A stretch of 64,000 nt of DNA from Pyrenula massariospora (Eukaryota; Ascomycota; Eurotiomycetes; Pyrenulales; Pyrenulaceae), in contig JAGFMI010000011.1 of the NCBI GenBank assembly GCA_021030905.1, positions 868,001-932,000 on the forward strand, in the 5' to 3' direction. Below, piece after piece: positions 22,597 to 32,732 of the stretch; the stretch's first letter is position 1; every line of letters begins with the position of its first letter. Below the pieces are notes generated by a model that saw only the letters and a list, made by a program, of their open reading frames with translations, was not told the DNA's origin and searched no databases. Both the position numbers and the translations under genes were made by a program.

Positions 22597-24161
22597 ATGT
22601 TCGGGGTCTTCAATTCTTCCGTTTTAAAAGCGGGAAAGCGAGAGGCATGCCACGAAGTTGACGATCAAGGCCGGGCGATTCGCCAACGACGACGTCACGC
22701 AAAATCTCGAGCCGGTTGCACCGCATGCAAACGAAGAAAGGTCAAGGTACCCAACCACATGCGCAGAACGGTTATTTCTGTGCTCTTGGTGTTAGGTCAT
22801 GGAGAGGTTAATGCTTCTAAGCAGTGTGACGAACTTCGTCCCGTATGCAGTAACTGTCTTGCTCGTGAGCTTAAATGCCATTTTGAGGATGGTACGAGCA
22901 ACAAGGAGCACGTATCACGAATAGATTCCCAGCCGCCGGGGCTCTTATCTCATCAACCCTTGGTGGCTTCCCGAAGTAGCTCACGAAGCTCCAGCGGGAG
23001 TCTCCAGAATCCCATTGCCTTGCAGACGAGCCGACCTTGTCTTCATGATCTGGATCTAGATAGTATGCGACTCATGCATCATTTCGAGCACCATACTTCA
23101 AAGACCTTGCTTTTTGGCTCACAGCTCTGGAACAAGCAGATTCTTCCCATTGCTCTGCAGGTTCAGCCACCTAAAGCTTCTACTTGATACATAGACTGAC
23201 TTTACTCCAGCACCAGTATTTGATGCATGCCATTCTGCTGATTTCTGCATCTCATATGCATTATCTGCGACCAGATGTGTCTACTCACGCTCGTGCTACT
23301 ACGTATCACCTTGATCGCACTCTCATGGGCTTCAGGACAAGTCTAATCAAGCCTTTCTCCCAGCAAAATCCCGATGTCATCATTTCTTGTGCATTTTTAT
23401 TGTTGCATTACTGCTGGTCAGTTCCCTGCCTCAATTTGGGCTCGGCACAACCCGTCAGTGTCGCCATGGGGTCTGACGACTTGTTGTCTTTTGGTGCTGG
23501 CCTAAAATCAGTCATTACCACAGCAAAGAATGCTTCATCTTCTCCATCACCAGTATTTGGCCCTATCTTGAGACCCGAAACTGTCAAGCGATTCAAAGAC
23601 TGGATTGAAGCATCTGATTGCCCCTACGACTTCGCACAGACTTTTTTGCGTCGAACAGAGGCTAGCCTTGAAACGGACGAGGCTAAGTGCTGGGTTAACA
23701 GCGAATCATCTGATGCGGTTGACCGACTTCTTCCAATCCTCCGAACGGTAGATGCCGTTGCTCGCGGAGAGGAAGTCTCGGATCTGATGCTAGAGATCCA
23801 GGCATATTCTCTGATGTGGCCCGCAAAGGCCAATAAGCTCTTCGAAACACAGGTCAGAGACAGCAAAGTTGACGCTTTGGTGGTAATGCTTGGATTCTAC
23901 GCTAGTATCTGGTGGCTCTTGTCTCATGAACTTTGGTGGGTTGGGCATCGACCAAAGGTTATGTGCGAAACTATCATCGAGTATCTTGAGCAACAAGACC
24001 CTGGCGAGTGGAGGCACAACATCTCAAGCATTCGAAGCTATTTCGGTTTGGAACTTAACACACAAGGTCATTTGATAATAGCCCGAAGTCCTGAATGCCC
24101 TCCTCAGCTGCTGACGCTGGAACCGTCTCTGAATCACATAGTCGATCCAGCGGCTACATAA
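22597..24161 (+). CDS. Zn2Cys6 transcription factor (Upc2-like middle region)
   Basis: Three exons (22597-22746, 22825-23160, 23211-24161) give 478 residues. The first intron splits the zinc cluster; splicing yields the binuclear-cluster signature CTACKRRKVKCDELRPVC followed by SNCLARELKC, six cysteines in standard spacing. An Arg-rich stretch (RQRRRHAKSRAG) precedes it. After a Ser-rich linker (SRSSSRSSSGS), the middle region starts with HQYLMHAILLISASHMHYL, typical of the fungal-specific regulatory domain 2 found in Upc2-like proteins. Proteins of this kind bind CGG-containing DNA as nuclear regulators. Placed next to the AKR and tyrosinase genes it may be a local regulator; this is inference. 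Confidence 0.88.
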
Positions 24162-25678
24162 TGGCACCAACTCTGAATGCAAATGCCGTCTTTAAGATAC
24201 ATCAAACTTACGGTTCTACCACGACTCTCAGCTCGTCCTCAACTGGGTGCTGCCCCATCCTCCTTTGTCTTTTCTGGCTTGCATCCGACCAGCTTCCGAC
24301 CGGACCACATATCATCTACTCTCCTCTCTCCCGCGCCGCTCATACATGTAGTAATGGCTCCTTAAATCAATCTCGAATAAGTCGTCTGATCTCGCATATT
24401 ACGCAATGGAACACGCATAGAGGACCAATTTGACATCAGAGATTGTGCAGGCATGTGTGCACCACTAACTCATGCTACCTCACTGTGGTACAGCATAGAT
24501 ATGAAGTGTCTATTGTTGCTGCCATTAATACGGAATAATGACAAATATCTGAAATGGTGAAGTTGGAAAGGGTGGGAGGAGTACTATAATTAGTGAATGT
24601 AATGCATCTGGGTCTACCCCAGGTGGTCCTTCTCTTTGCTCCCCGTACTACTTCTTTGATTAACCACCCCTGCATATCCGATTGCGTTCCATCCATCAAA
24701 AGCTTCAAATAGGATGATGGACAAAAAAATGGCAGTTTCTCACCACCACACGTCAAGGAACCTCCATGTGTATCCCTAACATCGTGTGCAATCTACTGCT
24801 GTTCCCAAAAACCAATGGAAGAGCTGGAAGCCGTAGCCCTGCGCTTTGTCTTCGGCACATACTCAAATAGCTTCTCACTACCTTTGCCTCCCGGTTGGTG
24901 TCTGCCTACGAAAGATAGGGGTTTGTTAAGATTCTTGACGGGTCCTAATCGGTAGCTTTCTCTTTTTCATTGTTCATTATATTTCATTCTTCCTACTTTC
25001 GATTGTTTGGGCTGTTCTACTAGTCGTTGCTGTATGCTTGATCCTCCTCCTCGTCCTCCCCTAAGTTGGTCCTTTTTCTTTGCAGCTCGCTTACTCAGCA
25101 TACCCCTACTGCATCCTTGCATGGACGAGTCCTAAGTAGTAGAAGCGGTATATATGCGTGTATAGACACCCGTGCAAGCCCGCTCTGTTGTAACTGCGTG
25201 TTAAGCAGCTTCGGAATCAACCTCGTGACGTCTAGTTTCCCAAATCCCGGTTGATGCGAGTTGCTTAGATTGTGCATGGATAGTTAGAGTGTAAGTCTTC
25301 TGCGTCTTAGCAACGTTGTATATGCGTCTTTCATGAAAGGCTTGGCTGCAAGAAGAAGGGATCAGGGATATAGTCAGATGTAGATATGGCGTTGTTAGGT
25401 TCAAAACTGTCGTCAACGGTCCAAAAGGGGAGTACGTAGGGTAAATTATAGTTCTCGCTCCGCAAATCGAAGTCTTATGTCTTATAGGTCCGCTCCCCTC
25501 TCAGACAGAACGTAATGGAGACTGAAGTGGCGCTCGACAAGTCATTCATCATGACCTTTGGCTTTCATGATCGCTGACTGATATTCTAAATTAACAAAAA
25601 TGCTTCCATAGTCACTTAGTCTTGTGCGATTCAGTGTTAGAAGTGTACTTAGTTGTCCCGAAGACGATTATCCGGAAA
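24162..25678. other. intergenic between convergent genes
   Basis: No gene supported; frames are short and without motifs. Pyrimidine-rich tracts occur near 24960-25080. Confidence 0.55.
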
Positions 25679-28600
25679 TCACGCCATTTTCCGGCGTTTG
25701 CCGCCTTCGTTATCTTGCTCATGGGCAAAGTGCATCGGAACTGAGCGTTTGCCAAGATCAGTCTTGATTGACTGCAATGCACCACCGTGTTTCATCTTGC
25801 TCAGGGGAATAGTCGCCTCGTCCAACGGCAGCATGGGATTGAATGTATCGTCATCCGGGTGTAGCATCCAGCCATGGTCGATCAGCCATCGCACAACCTG
25901 TGTTCCTGGCCGCCAATTGTTCTGAGGGACGTTATTACGCAGGAACACTTCAGTCATGGTAGGTACAACATGCTCTTTCCACAACAAATATTCAGAGTCG
26001 TCATGTATTTCATCATGTTCCGTCCGACCAGCTCCTTCCACAAATCGATCGAAAGCAGCGAGAATCAAGTCTGAATCGGCGTTGCTCGCAGTGTATAGCG
26101 CTCGATCCATTCCGATCAGATGGACCCTACGAAAACTGTCATAAAATGTCCGATCTACATTAATTGTCGAAGCAAGTAAGCCCCATACCGGCAAAGTCTG
26201 CAGAAGAGATCCCACTGTCATTTCTACTACAAACATTGTTGTTTCCGCTGTCTGATTATAATCATCAAGCAAGAATAATGCATCGAAGCCAAAGGAAAAT
26301 CCATTATACTTATTTCCGATTCCAAGGACGAATCGATCCTCAAGATTAGCACCGACGTCAATGAAACGTCCTAGGCTGGCAACTCGATCAGACCATTGAG
26401 CATTAAGTCTCCACTGACAATCAAGTATGTAAGACTGAAGGAACAATGTAAAAGGTGTAGTCATAAGTGATCCTAGAGGAACCTTCGGGTACTGCTCCCA
26501 GACTTGAGCACAGATTTTCTGATTCGGGTCGGCATTTAAATCAAGGAGCCAAGATATCAGCTCGAGCTTGTTTTGTTGTGCTATTGGCTCCAGAAAGTAG
26601 GACCATGCGCTGGTACAGAAAAGCAAATAGTCGAGATAAGCAGGATCTACTTTGTGCTCTGGTTGTTCCATAAAAGCCTGGAGATATCGTTTTATTCCTC
26701 GGTAGGCAGCATACCCTAAGAAATCTCTCCAGACCACAGGTGCACGCTCCTCAGTGTCCTGATCCAAATAGACCTCTTTTAGGGAGAATTCGACGTTCCA
26801 AACGTTCATAATTTTGACTTCTATGGGGGGCGTCTCGTAATTCACCCTTCGGAGTGAACGTACAATTGTTTGCATCGCTGGAACGAGGACCGCTGGTGGT
26901 GCACCCTGCCAACACAAATTTTCAACCGGAAAGATTATTTCTCCGAGACTCAAAACCTTATAGGGTATCACCAATAGCGCCATCATGTCTGCCCGACTAC
27001 TTGTGATATACCAATCACTTTGTGAAAACGGAGTTGAGATGTCGAGAATCTGCTGTCCAGCGGGATTGTTAAGCATGAAGTCTCTGGCGCTTCTGTGAAT
27101 AAATTTGAGTTCCCTAGAAAGATTATTCCTCAGCTCCGTGATGTTGACCGAGCCGGAATCTTCAACTGCACACCCAAACCATCGGTCAAGCCGAACGTCC
27201 ATAGCCTCTGAGATCTCAAGGAGTCCTGCGCAGCGAGCCGCAATACGGTTCTCCGTCGCGTGACAAAGCTGGATGAGCTCTACCGAAGCTACTTGTTCTT
27301 GCTTTTCCAGTATTCTTTCTTGGAGTTCTTTACTTCTTGCCATCGTTATGCGCAAAAAACTACATTGGACCGGCCAGAGAACCCAACCATCGTCATGATC
27401 CTTTTCAATTAGATGTAGGGAGCGCAGAGACAGCATCCAATGAAAATACCAAGCAGCTTCCTCTCTGTACAGTTCTTCCTCTGGATTTAAACGTACCCAC
27501 ATCTGCTGGTACAGGCTCTCTATTTCTCGCGGGCATTTATTCAAGTGCCGTTGCAGCTCGTCCCAAGTACTGCAACGCTTCACTCCATAGATCAGACTTT
27601 GAAGAGCGTAGCGCACCCAAATAAATACACCTTCTGCCCTTTGAACAACCGTTTCAGCTAGAGAAGAAATTTGCTGCTCACTAACGACACCAAATTGGCG
27701 TGTGAGAACAGCATTACCAAGATAGTTATGTACATATCTTGCGATGTCATGCCTTGTCAGGTCCTGCAACTTCATTTCAGAAAGGCATGGGAATGAATGC
27801 CGAAGCTCCTGCTCAAGCTCAATTTCGGGTCGACTAGATAAAAGGAGCTTAACATCTGGTAAGGAAGAAAGTACCTTGATATACTCGATGATTTTTGTGG
27901 ACCCCTCTGGATGATCGAATTCATCAAGACCGTCGATAAGAATCAGCAAGGGAGATCGTTGACATTCGATCGCCCAGGAAAATGTCTCAAAGAGATCCTT
28001 TTCAGACCAATCTCCAAGACTTTTCTTAATACCTATAGCCGGCTTTTCCCTCTGCAATCTGTCGAGCAGATGATTTTCCTGGCTTAAAAGCTGGTAGAGA
28101 AGGGAACTCAAGAAGCCTTTTAGGGAGCGTTGTTTCTTGGTTCCAGAGAGCCAGAAAAAGAAAGAAAGCATTAATGGCTTTCGTCCAGGTTTCCATTGGC
28201 AGAGGGTTTCTTTCGTACGCTTATCCTCGTAGACAAATTTCATCAAGGTAGATTTCCCAGAACCTGGCTTTCCCTGTATCCAGTAGACTATCTGGTCACT
28301 CTGCAGATATCCGAGCACAGAGTCCCAATGTCCCTCAACCTCCTCATGAAAGGCCCATTCGAACGTGTCCTCGTGGACTTCGTCAATGTCGTTCCGCCGG
28401 ACATTAATGTCATCGAAGTAAAGGCTTTGAAGAAGATGCTCACGTTCAATTTCTAATACACGCTCGTTTCTCGAATTGTTAAATCCATCTTCAATGTGTG
28501 ACCTTGTTATCTCCGAACTAGCCGTAATCGCATGGCGCATGTCGTTCGCTTCTTGTCTAATTAGGTCCAACGCTTTTGACTGGCCGTCCGCGAACTTCTG

Positions 28601-29116
28601 GATGAATGTTTTCAATGAGTCATCTAGACTACCGAAGCGGTCATGGACGTCCAGGATTGATGTGGCCTGCTCGCGACTCATGTGGACTAAGATAGAGGTC
28701 TGCAGGATACTTTCGTACTTTGCCAAAGTCTGTTCAATTTTTGCGATGGGGGACTTCTGCCACAAAGTTTTGGCGGTTTTCTTGATCTGCATTCTCCGGC
28801 TATCGTCCGGTTCCTGCTGCAGCTTTTGAAGTTCGCCTTGAAGTTCGCGGGCAACTGCAAGGCATTTCGTCGCGACATCCCAGAGCTGGGTCTCGGTTTC
28901 GCTTAAGGGTTGCCTTCCCGATGCAATGAAACTGTCGAGCCATGTTTGAATTATCTGAACAGGACGCCCAATGAGCTCGGATCTTCTGTGCAAGTTCTGA
29001 TTGTCGGATGAGGATCCGTACTTGTAGATTTCCCTGCATACTTTGACAGCCTCTCCACCAGCGTTGATAATCTGGAGCACGTTGCAAGCTAACGCAAACG
29101 CTGCTAAGCCTTCCAT
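25679..29116 (-). CDS. NACHT-domain STAND protein (NLR-like), DUF7791-type C-terminus
   Basis: Single exon, 1145 residues. Residues 1-200 are an alpha-helical N-terminal module beginning MEGLAAFALACNVLQIINAG, as in fungal NACHT proteins. The NACHT NTPase has Walker A QGKPGSGKST (281-290), Walker B LLILIDGLDEFD (390-401) and the sensor segment VKLLLSSRPE (422-431). A conserved region with ARYVHNYLG and EGVFIWVRYALQSL follows, then the winged-helix-like part ending in FIHRSARDFMLNNPAGQQIL near residue 690. The remaining 450 residues have no ankyrin, WD or TPR repeats that I can see, fitting the DUF7791-type fungal group. Relatives control non-self recognition and programmed cell death; nucleotide-driven oligomerisation is the known mechanism of the class. 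It stands alone, with no obvious partner gene next to it. Confidence 0.87.
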   Translation of the reverse strand: MEGLAAFALACNVLQIINAGGEAVKVCREIYKYGSSSDNQNLHRRSELIGRPVQIIQTWLDSFIASGRQPLSETETQLWDVATKCLAVARELQGELQKLQQEPDDSRRMQIKKTAKTLWQKSPIAKIEQTLAKYESILQTSILVHMSREQATSILDVHDRFGSLDDSLKTFIQKFADGQSKALDLIRQEANDMRHAITASSEITRSHIEDGFNNSRNERVLEIEREHLLQSLYFDDINVRRNDIDEVHEDTFEWAFHEEVEGHWDSVLGYLQSDQIVYWIQGKPGSGKSTLMKFVYEDKRTKETLCQWKPGRKPLMLSFFFWLSGTKKQRSLKGFLSSLLYQLLSQENHLLDRLQREKPAIGIKKSLGDWSEKDLFETFSWAIECQRSPLLILIDGLDEFDHPEGSTKIIEYIKVLSSLPDVKLLLSSRPEIELEQELRHSFPCLSEMKLQDLTRHDIARYVHNYLGNAVLTRQFGVVSEQQISSLAETVVQRAEGVFIWVRYALQSLIYGVKRCSTWDELQRHLNKCPREIESLYQQMWVRLNPEEELYREEAAWYFHWMLSLRSLHLIEKDHDDGWVLWPVQCSFLRITMARSKELQERILEKQEQVASVELIQLCHATENRIAARCAGLLEISEAMDVRLDRWFGCAVEDSGSVNITELRNNLSRELKFIHRSARDFMLNNPAGQQILDISTPFSQSDWYITSSRADMMALLVIPYKVLSLGEIIFPVENLCWQGAPPAVLVPAMQTIVRSLRRVNYETPPIEVKIMNVWNVEFSLKEVYLDQDTEERAPVVWRDFLGYAAYRGIKRYLQAFMEQPEHKVDPAYLDYLLFCTSAWSYFLEPIAQQNKLELISWLLDLNADPNQKICAQVWEQYPKVPLGSLMTTPFTLFLQSYILDCQWRLNAQWSDRVASLGRFIDVGANLEDRFVLGIGNKYNGFSFGFDALFLLDDYNQTAETTMFVVEMTVGSLLQTLPVWGLLASTINVDRTFYDSFRRVHLIGMDRALYTASNADSDLILAAFDRFVEGAGRTEHDEIHDDSEYLLWKEHVVPTMTEVFLRNNVPQNNWRPGTQVVRWLIDHGWMLHPDDDTFNPMLPLDEATIPLSKMKHGGALQSIKTDLGKRSVPMHFAHEQDNEGGKRRKMA

Positions 29117-29751
29117 GGCGATACCTCACCTTCAAAACGCTTCTGTGGTGCGATCAGTATGTTTCCAAAGAACCTCGAAGGTAGATCGAGGCAGCAGCTC
29201 CTCCAAAAGCCAAGAAGCAGATCTGAAGGGTCTTTTCCGGATGCTCGACAAGCGATCTTGCATTTGCAATAGTCATCTAAGCTTCTTCAAACTTCCACAC
29301 TCCAGCGAGACTCGTGTAAGAGTTCTTGGGTAAATGTCGCTAGACTTGTAGAGAGTTTTTCTCAATGTCAGCCCGGTAGGAAGACGAGGCTGGAATACGC
29401 CTTGCGGGGCAGGATTGTGTAACGTGCAGAACTGCGCCCCCTGCACGGTTGCAATCCAATTCATACTTTAAGCCCCAGCGTAAGAAGATCATGGGGGAGC
29501 TTTCACAGTGAATGCCACGTAAGTCAACATCAACACTAGAGTAGCGTGTAATTTTGAAATTCATTACGCTTCCAACATCTTACCAAAGGAGCAATGACTA
29601 CCCGCCAAAAGCCCGTACATCCTAACCCTCCGCTTAATACGCAAGAAGAAGGAAGTCCAGCTGTATGTCGATCATACCGCCCCCCTAGACATTTCGCCCT
29701 ATACTAGTCCAATGTTAAATGAAGCCATAGACAGCTTCAGTAGCAGCTATG
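29117..29751. other. intergenic between divergent units
   Basis: Promoter side of the NACHT gene and the upstream flank of the decayed F-box-like copy. Nothing else recognised. Confidence 0.5.
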
Positions 29752-30570
29752 ATGAGTCCGCGCCTTGACACTCTCCCGGAAGTGACCCTCCGTTTGATGG
29801 TTCATGAGCTTATTTCCTTCGGCCCCCTGTATCTGAAGAATACAAACAGGGTCAAGCACCCTATAGATCTACACGTCTAGTACCACCGGCCTGAAAGAAG
29901 TGACTATCTCGCTAATCGCTTCGAAGCACAAACCTGGACGTCAATGCTTGTAATACTACGTGTCAACAAACGCCTTCACGCAATCGGCTCCTACATCTAT
30001 TACGGCGACAAAAAGTAGCACCTCGATCAATTCCGGCACTTCGCCGTCAAGCAAACCTGAATCTCAGATATCGGCTCCTTCAACGCCGCGCAGCTCAAAC
30101 ACCTCACCGTAACTACTGATCTTGATGATCCTGCAGAGCAGGAGCCACAAGCCAGCGGTCAAAGACTCATCACGCTGATGTCAGAGCGCCTGCAGAGCCT
30201 CCAATACACGGAGATTCAATTCAATTACGACGTCCGCCGCTCTGGGAGAAAGCCTTTTTATGAGTCGCTCGTGAACGGGATGCTTCCTGCTCTCTTAATC
30301 GTCGCGGCGACTGCGCTATCTTCACCCGTTGAGAGACTCGAGCGACTGTTTTTCTTTAACAGGAAAGAGGGGCGGTCGTAAATGGATGAGAGCTTGAAAG
30401 AAAAGACTTGTGTCTGCAAGGCGACGGTTACCCTCGTTGCTACCGGTCACAGGAAACTCCTAGAGGCACGTCTTCGACTTGATTAAAGTACCTTTTTCGA
30501 AGCTGACATTGACTTGCAGGGCGTCGAGCTTGACAAACATCCATGTCCAAATTTCTCTTCAAAATGGCCT
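29752..30570 (+). pseudogene. decayed F-box-like paralogue
   Basis: Reading one frame from 29752 to 30381 gives sequence clearly related to the intact gene at 31027: RLDTLPEVTLRLMVHELI against RLDLLPEDILRLIFRPLL, LRVNKRLHAIGSYIYYGDKK against LRVNKRLRTITASIFYGSHN, and IGSFNAAQLKHLTV against IGAFNAAQLRSVTI. Three stops lie in that frame: TAG at 29878-29880, TAG at 30016-30018 and TGA at 30058-30060. All three could come from C-to-T changes (CAG or CGA codons). A tail beginning GVELDKHPCP after an acceptor near 30519 matches the DIELDPHV tail of the intact copy. It is a tandem duplicate that has lost function. Confidence 0.75.
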
Positions 30571-31026
30571 GTGTCGGAAGGCATAAGACTGAGAAGATTA
30601 ACATCGAGACGTGGGGGGAGAGCCAAGATTTATTCTCGCCGGGAGCTCAATTCCCGACACACACGCAGGAGCTTGATGGGTTGCTGTCAATTGGCTTCCG
30701 TCTCCCTTCGACATGGTGATCATAGAGAGCCAGGTGAATAAGTTACACACGGCTTTCAGCGTCATGATGAGGCTGGTGAAAGTGAACGAGGAAGACGGAG
30801 AGGAGATGAGTTTGTCAGTGATACGGTGAAATTGGAAATTTACCTCCCATGTTTTGTTGGATCTAGGGTAGCAAAAACGCTTCCCAATGACCATGGACAG
30901 TCACAGCCCCATCTCCAGATGCAGATGATCTCTTTATTTTCGGTGCTCTGAGGATAGCTTCACTAACTCAGCTGGAAACCGCCGTCGCTCATAGGTCTCA
31001 ACCCTTAGCAGAACCTCCCAGCCGAC
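30571..31026. other. intergenic between F-box-like copies
   Basis: Decayed 3' end of the upstream copy and promoter of the next gene. No other feature seen. Confidence 0.45.
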
Positions 31027-32013
31027 ATGAAGGCAAAGTTCAAGCCAATTGCGAGAGCTTTGAAGCCGCGCCGCGAAAAACCCTCTGCTATCCGCCTTGA
31101 CTTGTTGCCAGAGGATATCCTCCGTCTCATCTTCCGCCCTCTCCTGTACAAAAGCCCCCACCCACTTCGTCCCAAGCGACCTCCCTGCACCTGCAAGCTC
31201 CCGCACGACGAATCCAAGCACACGATCGACACTTTCCTTCCTAGCCAAGATTCGTACATCTACAAGCCAGGCATCTGGAGCCCCGATGAACCCCGCCTCC
31301 TACCCCTCGGCATCCCCCTCCTGCGCGTGAACAAACGCCTCCGCACCATCACCGCCTCAATCTTCTACGGCTCGCACAATTTCTACATCAGCCGCGTCGA
31401 CGTCCACGAGATGGCCTTCGTCCGCTCGATCGGGGCCTTTAACGCGGCCCAGCTCCGGTCTGTGACCATCCGCTTGAATTGGCAGATGCTCTTGTCGACC
31501 GAAGCGAGCGGCCGGGCGCTCGGACGGAGAATCCCGGTGATCCTGCCACGGCTGCGGTACCTTGCGATCGAGCAGTCCTATAGCTGGGGGGAGAGCTTCG
31601 TCGATGATCGGACGTGTCCGCCCTGGAATGAATTTTGTGCGTTGCTGATCGTTGGTGCCTTTGCAGCGACGTTACATGCTCGCAACAAGCTCAACCGGCT
31701 GATCTTTTTCAGCAGTCAACCTTATAGGCTGTATTGGATCACTTATAAGAAATTCTACCGGGTGGTCGAGGATAGGTGCAAGATGATGGTTGCACTTATT
31801 CATGAGGGCCAGAGAAAGAATTATCCAAATGCGTGTCTTTTGTTGATCTTGAAACTCAGACTGATTGCTGACGTAGCTTCGTAGGACATCGAGCTCGATC
31901 CGCATGTAATATGCCAGCATGAACACCAGTATTTCAGCCCTTATGAATACCGTCTCCAGGAGAGAGAGCATCTGGAAGGCTTGCTACGGATGTTCACCAA
32001 GCCTGAAGGATGA
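31027..32013 (+). CDS. F-box-like protein
   Basis: The first exon codes for 285 residues from ATG at 31027; near residue 23 it has the F-box-like start IRLDLLPEDILRLIFRPLL, then LGIPLLRVNKRLRTITASIF and IGAFNAAQLRSVTIRL, a layout common in fungal F-box-like proteins that are presumed adaptors of SCF ubiquitin ligases. A second segment at 31885-32013, just after a TAG acceptor, reads DIELDPHV...SPYEYRLQEREHLEGLL and closes at a TGA; the same tail type follows other members. The donor joining the two parts is not clear: no GT near 31845 keeps the frame, so either a non-canonical donor or a small mutation is present. A broken tandem copy lies directly upstream. Confidence 0.65.
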
Positions 32014-32732
32014 GGATGCAAGATTAAACTTGGCTCGGCAGCTTTCTGCGGATAGAGTGAGTCCCGGGGCCTTGACTCAGAGCATGTAAAGATAAAAGAT
32101 GGAGGAAGTTGAGGTTGGTAGAGAAGCGAAGGTTATCCTGAACTTGCGACCTTTTGTAAACTGATTATCTTTGAAAGTTCATACTGCCATTGAGATGCCT
32201 GATAATATGAATAAGTCCATCAAGCTTCAGACAGAAGTCTTCTATGAACCTCTGAAAAGACTTGAGTTCAAATACAGTTGATGTGCGTCTATTAACAACT
32301 AACGTTCGGGCACCGTTATTCGATTCATAGCTTGCTCGATAATGCTCTTAGTTGGCTGCGTAGTATTCCACAAAGTGAAGCGTGTTGGTGTAGAAGTTGG
32401 TATGAAGCCAATGATGCTGGGCAGTTCTTTGGTGAGTAAAGTTACCGGATATCAAAGTTACAACCAGGCGTTCAAATCCATAGATAGAGCCGAAGATGTT
32501 GAACTTTAGCAGTGCGCTCAGAAGAATGTGAGTTGAGGCACGGCCATGTCCACTCGGAAGAGAGGCCGTGCGGAATTTTCTCAGTACCAAGGGGCTTTAC
32601 CCAACCTCAGTCTGTGCAATTAGATCAGCTATAAATTCCCAACTTTCAGAAGGAACGTCGTTATATGCAAGCTCGAGGGCTAAAATTTCGTTATCGTTAG
32701 TCCATCCACCATACTGGGATATTGGACATTGA
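32014..32732. other. intergenic between convergent genes
   Basis: No supported gene. Short frames at the right end overlap the methyltransferase gene in other frames. Confidence 0.5.
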
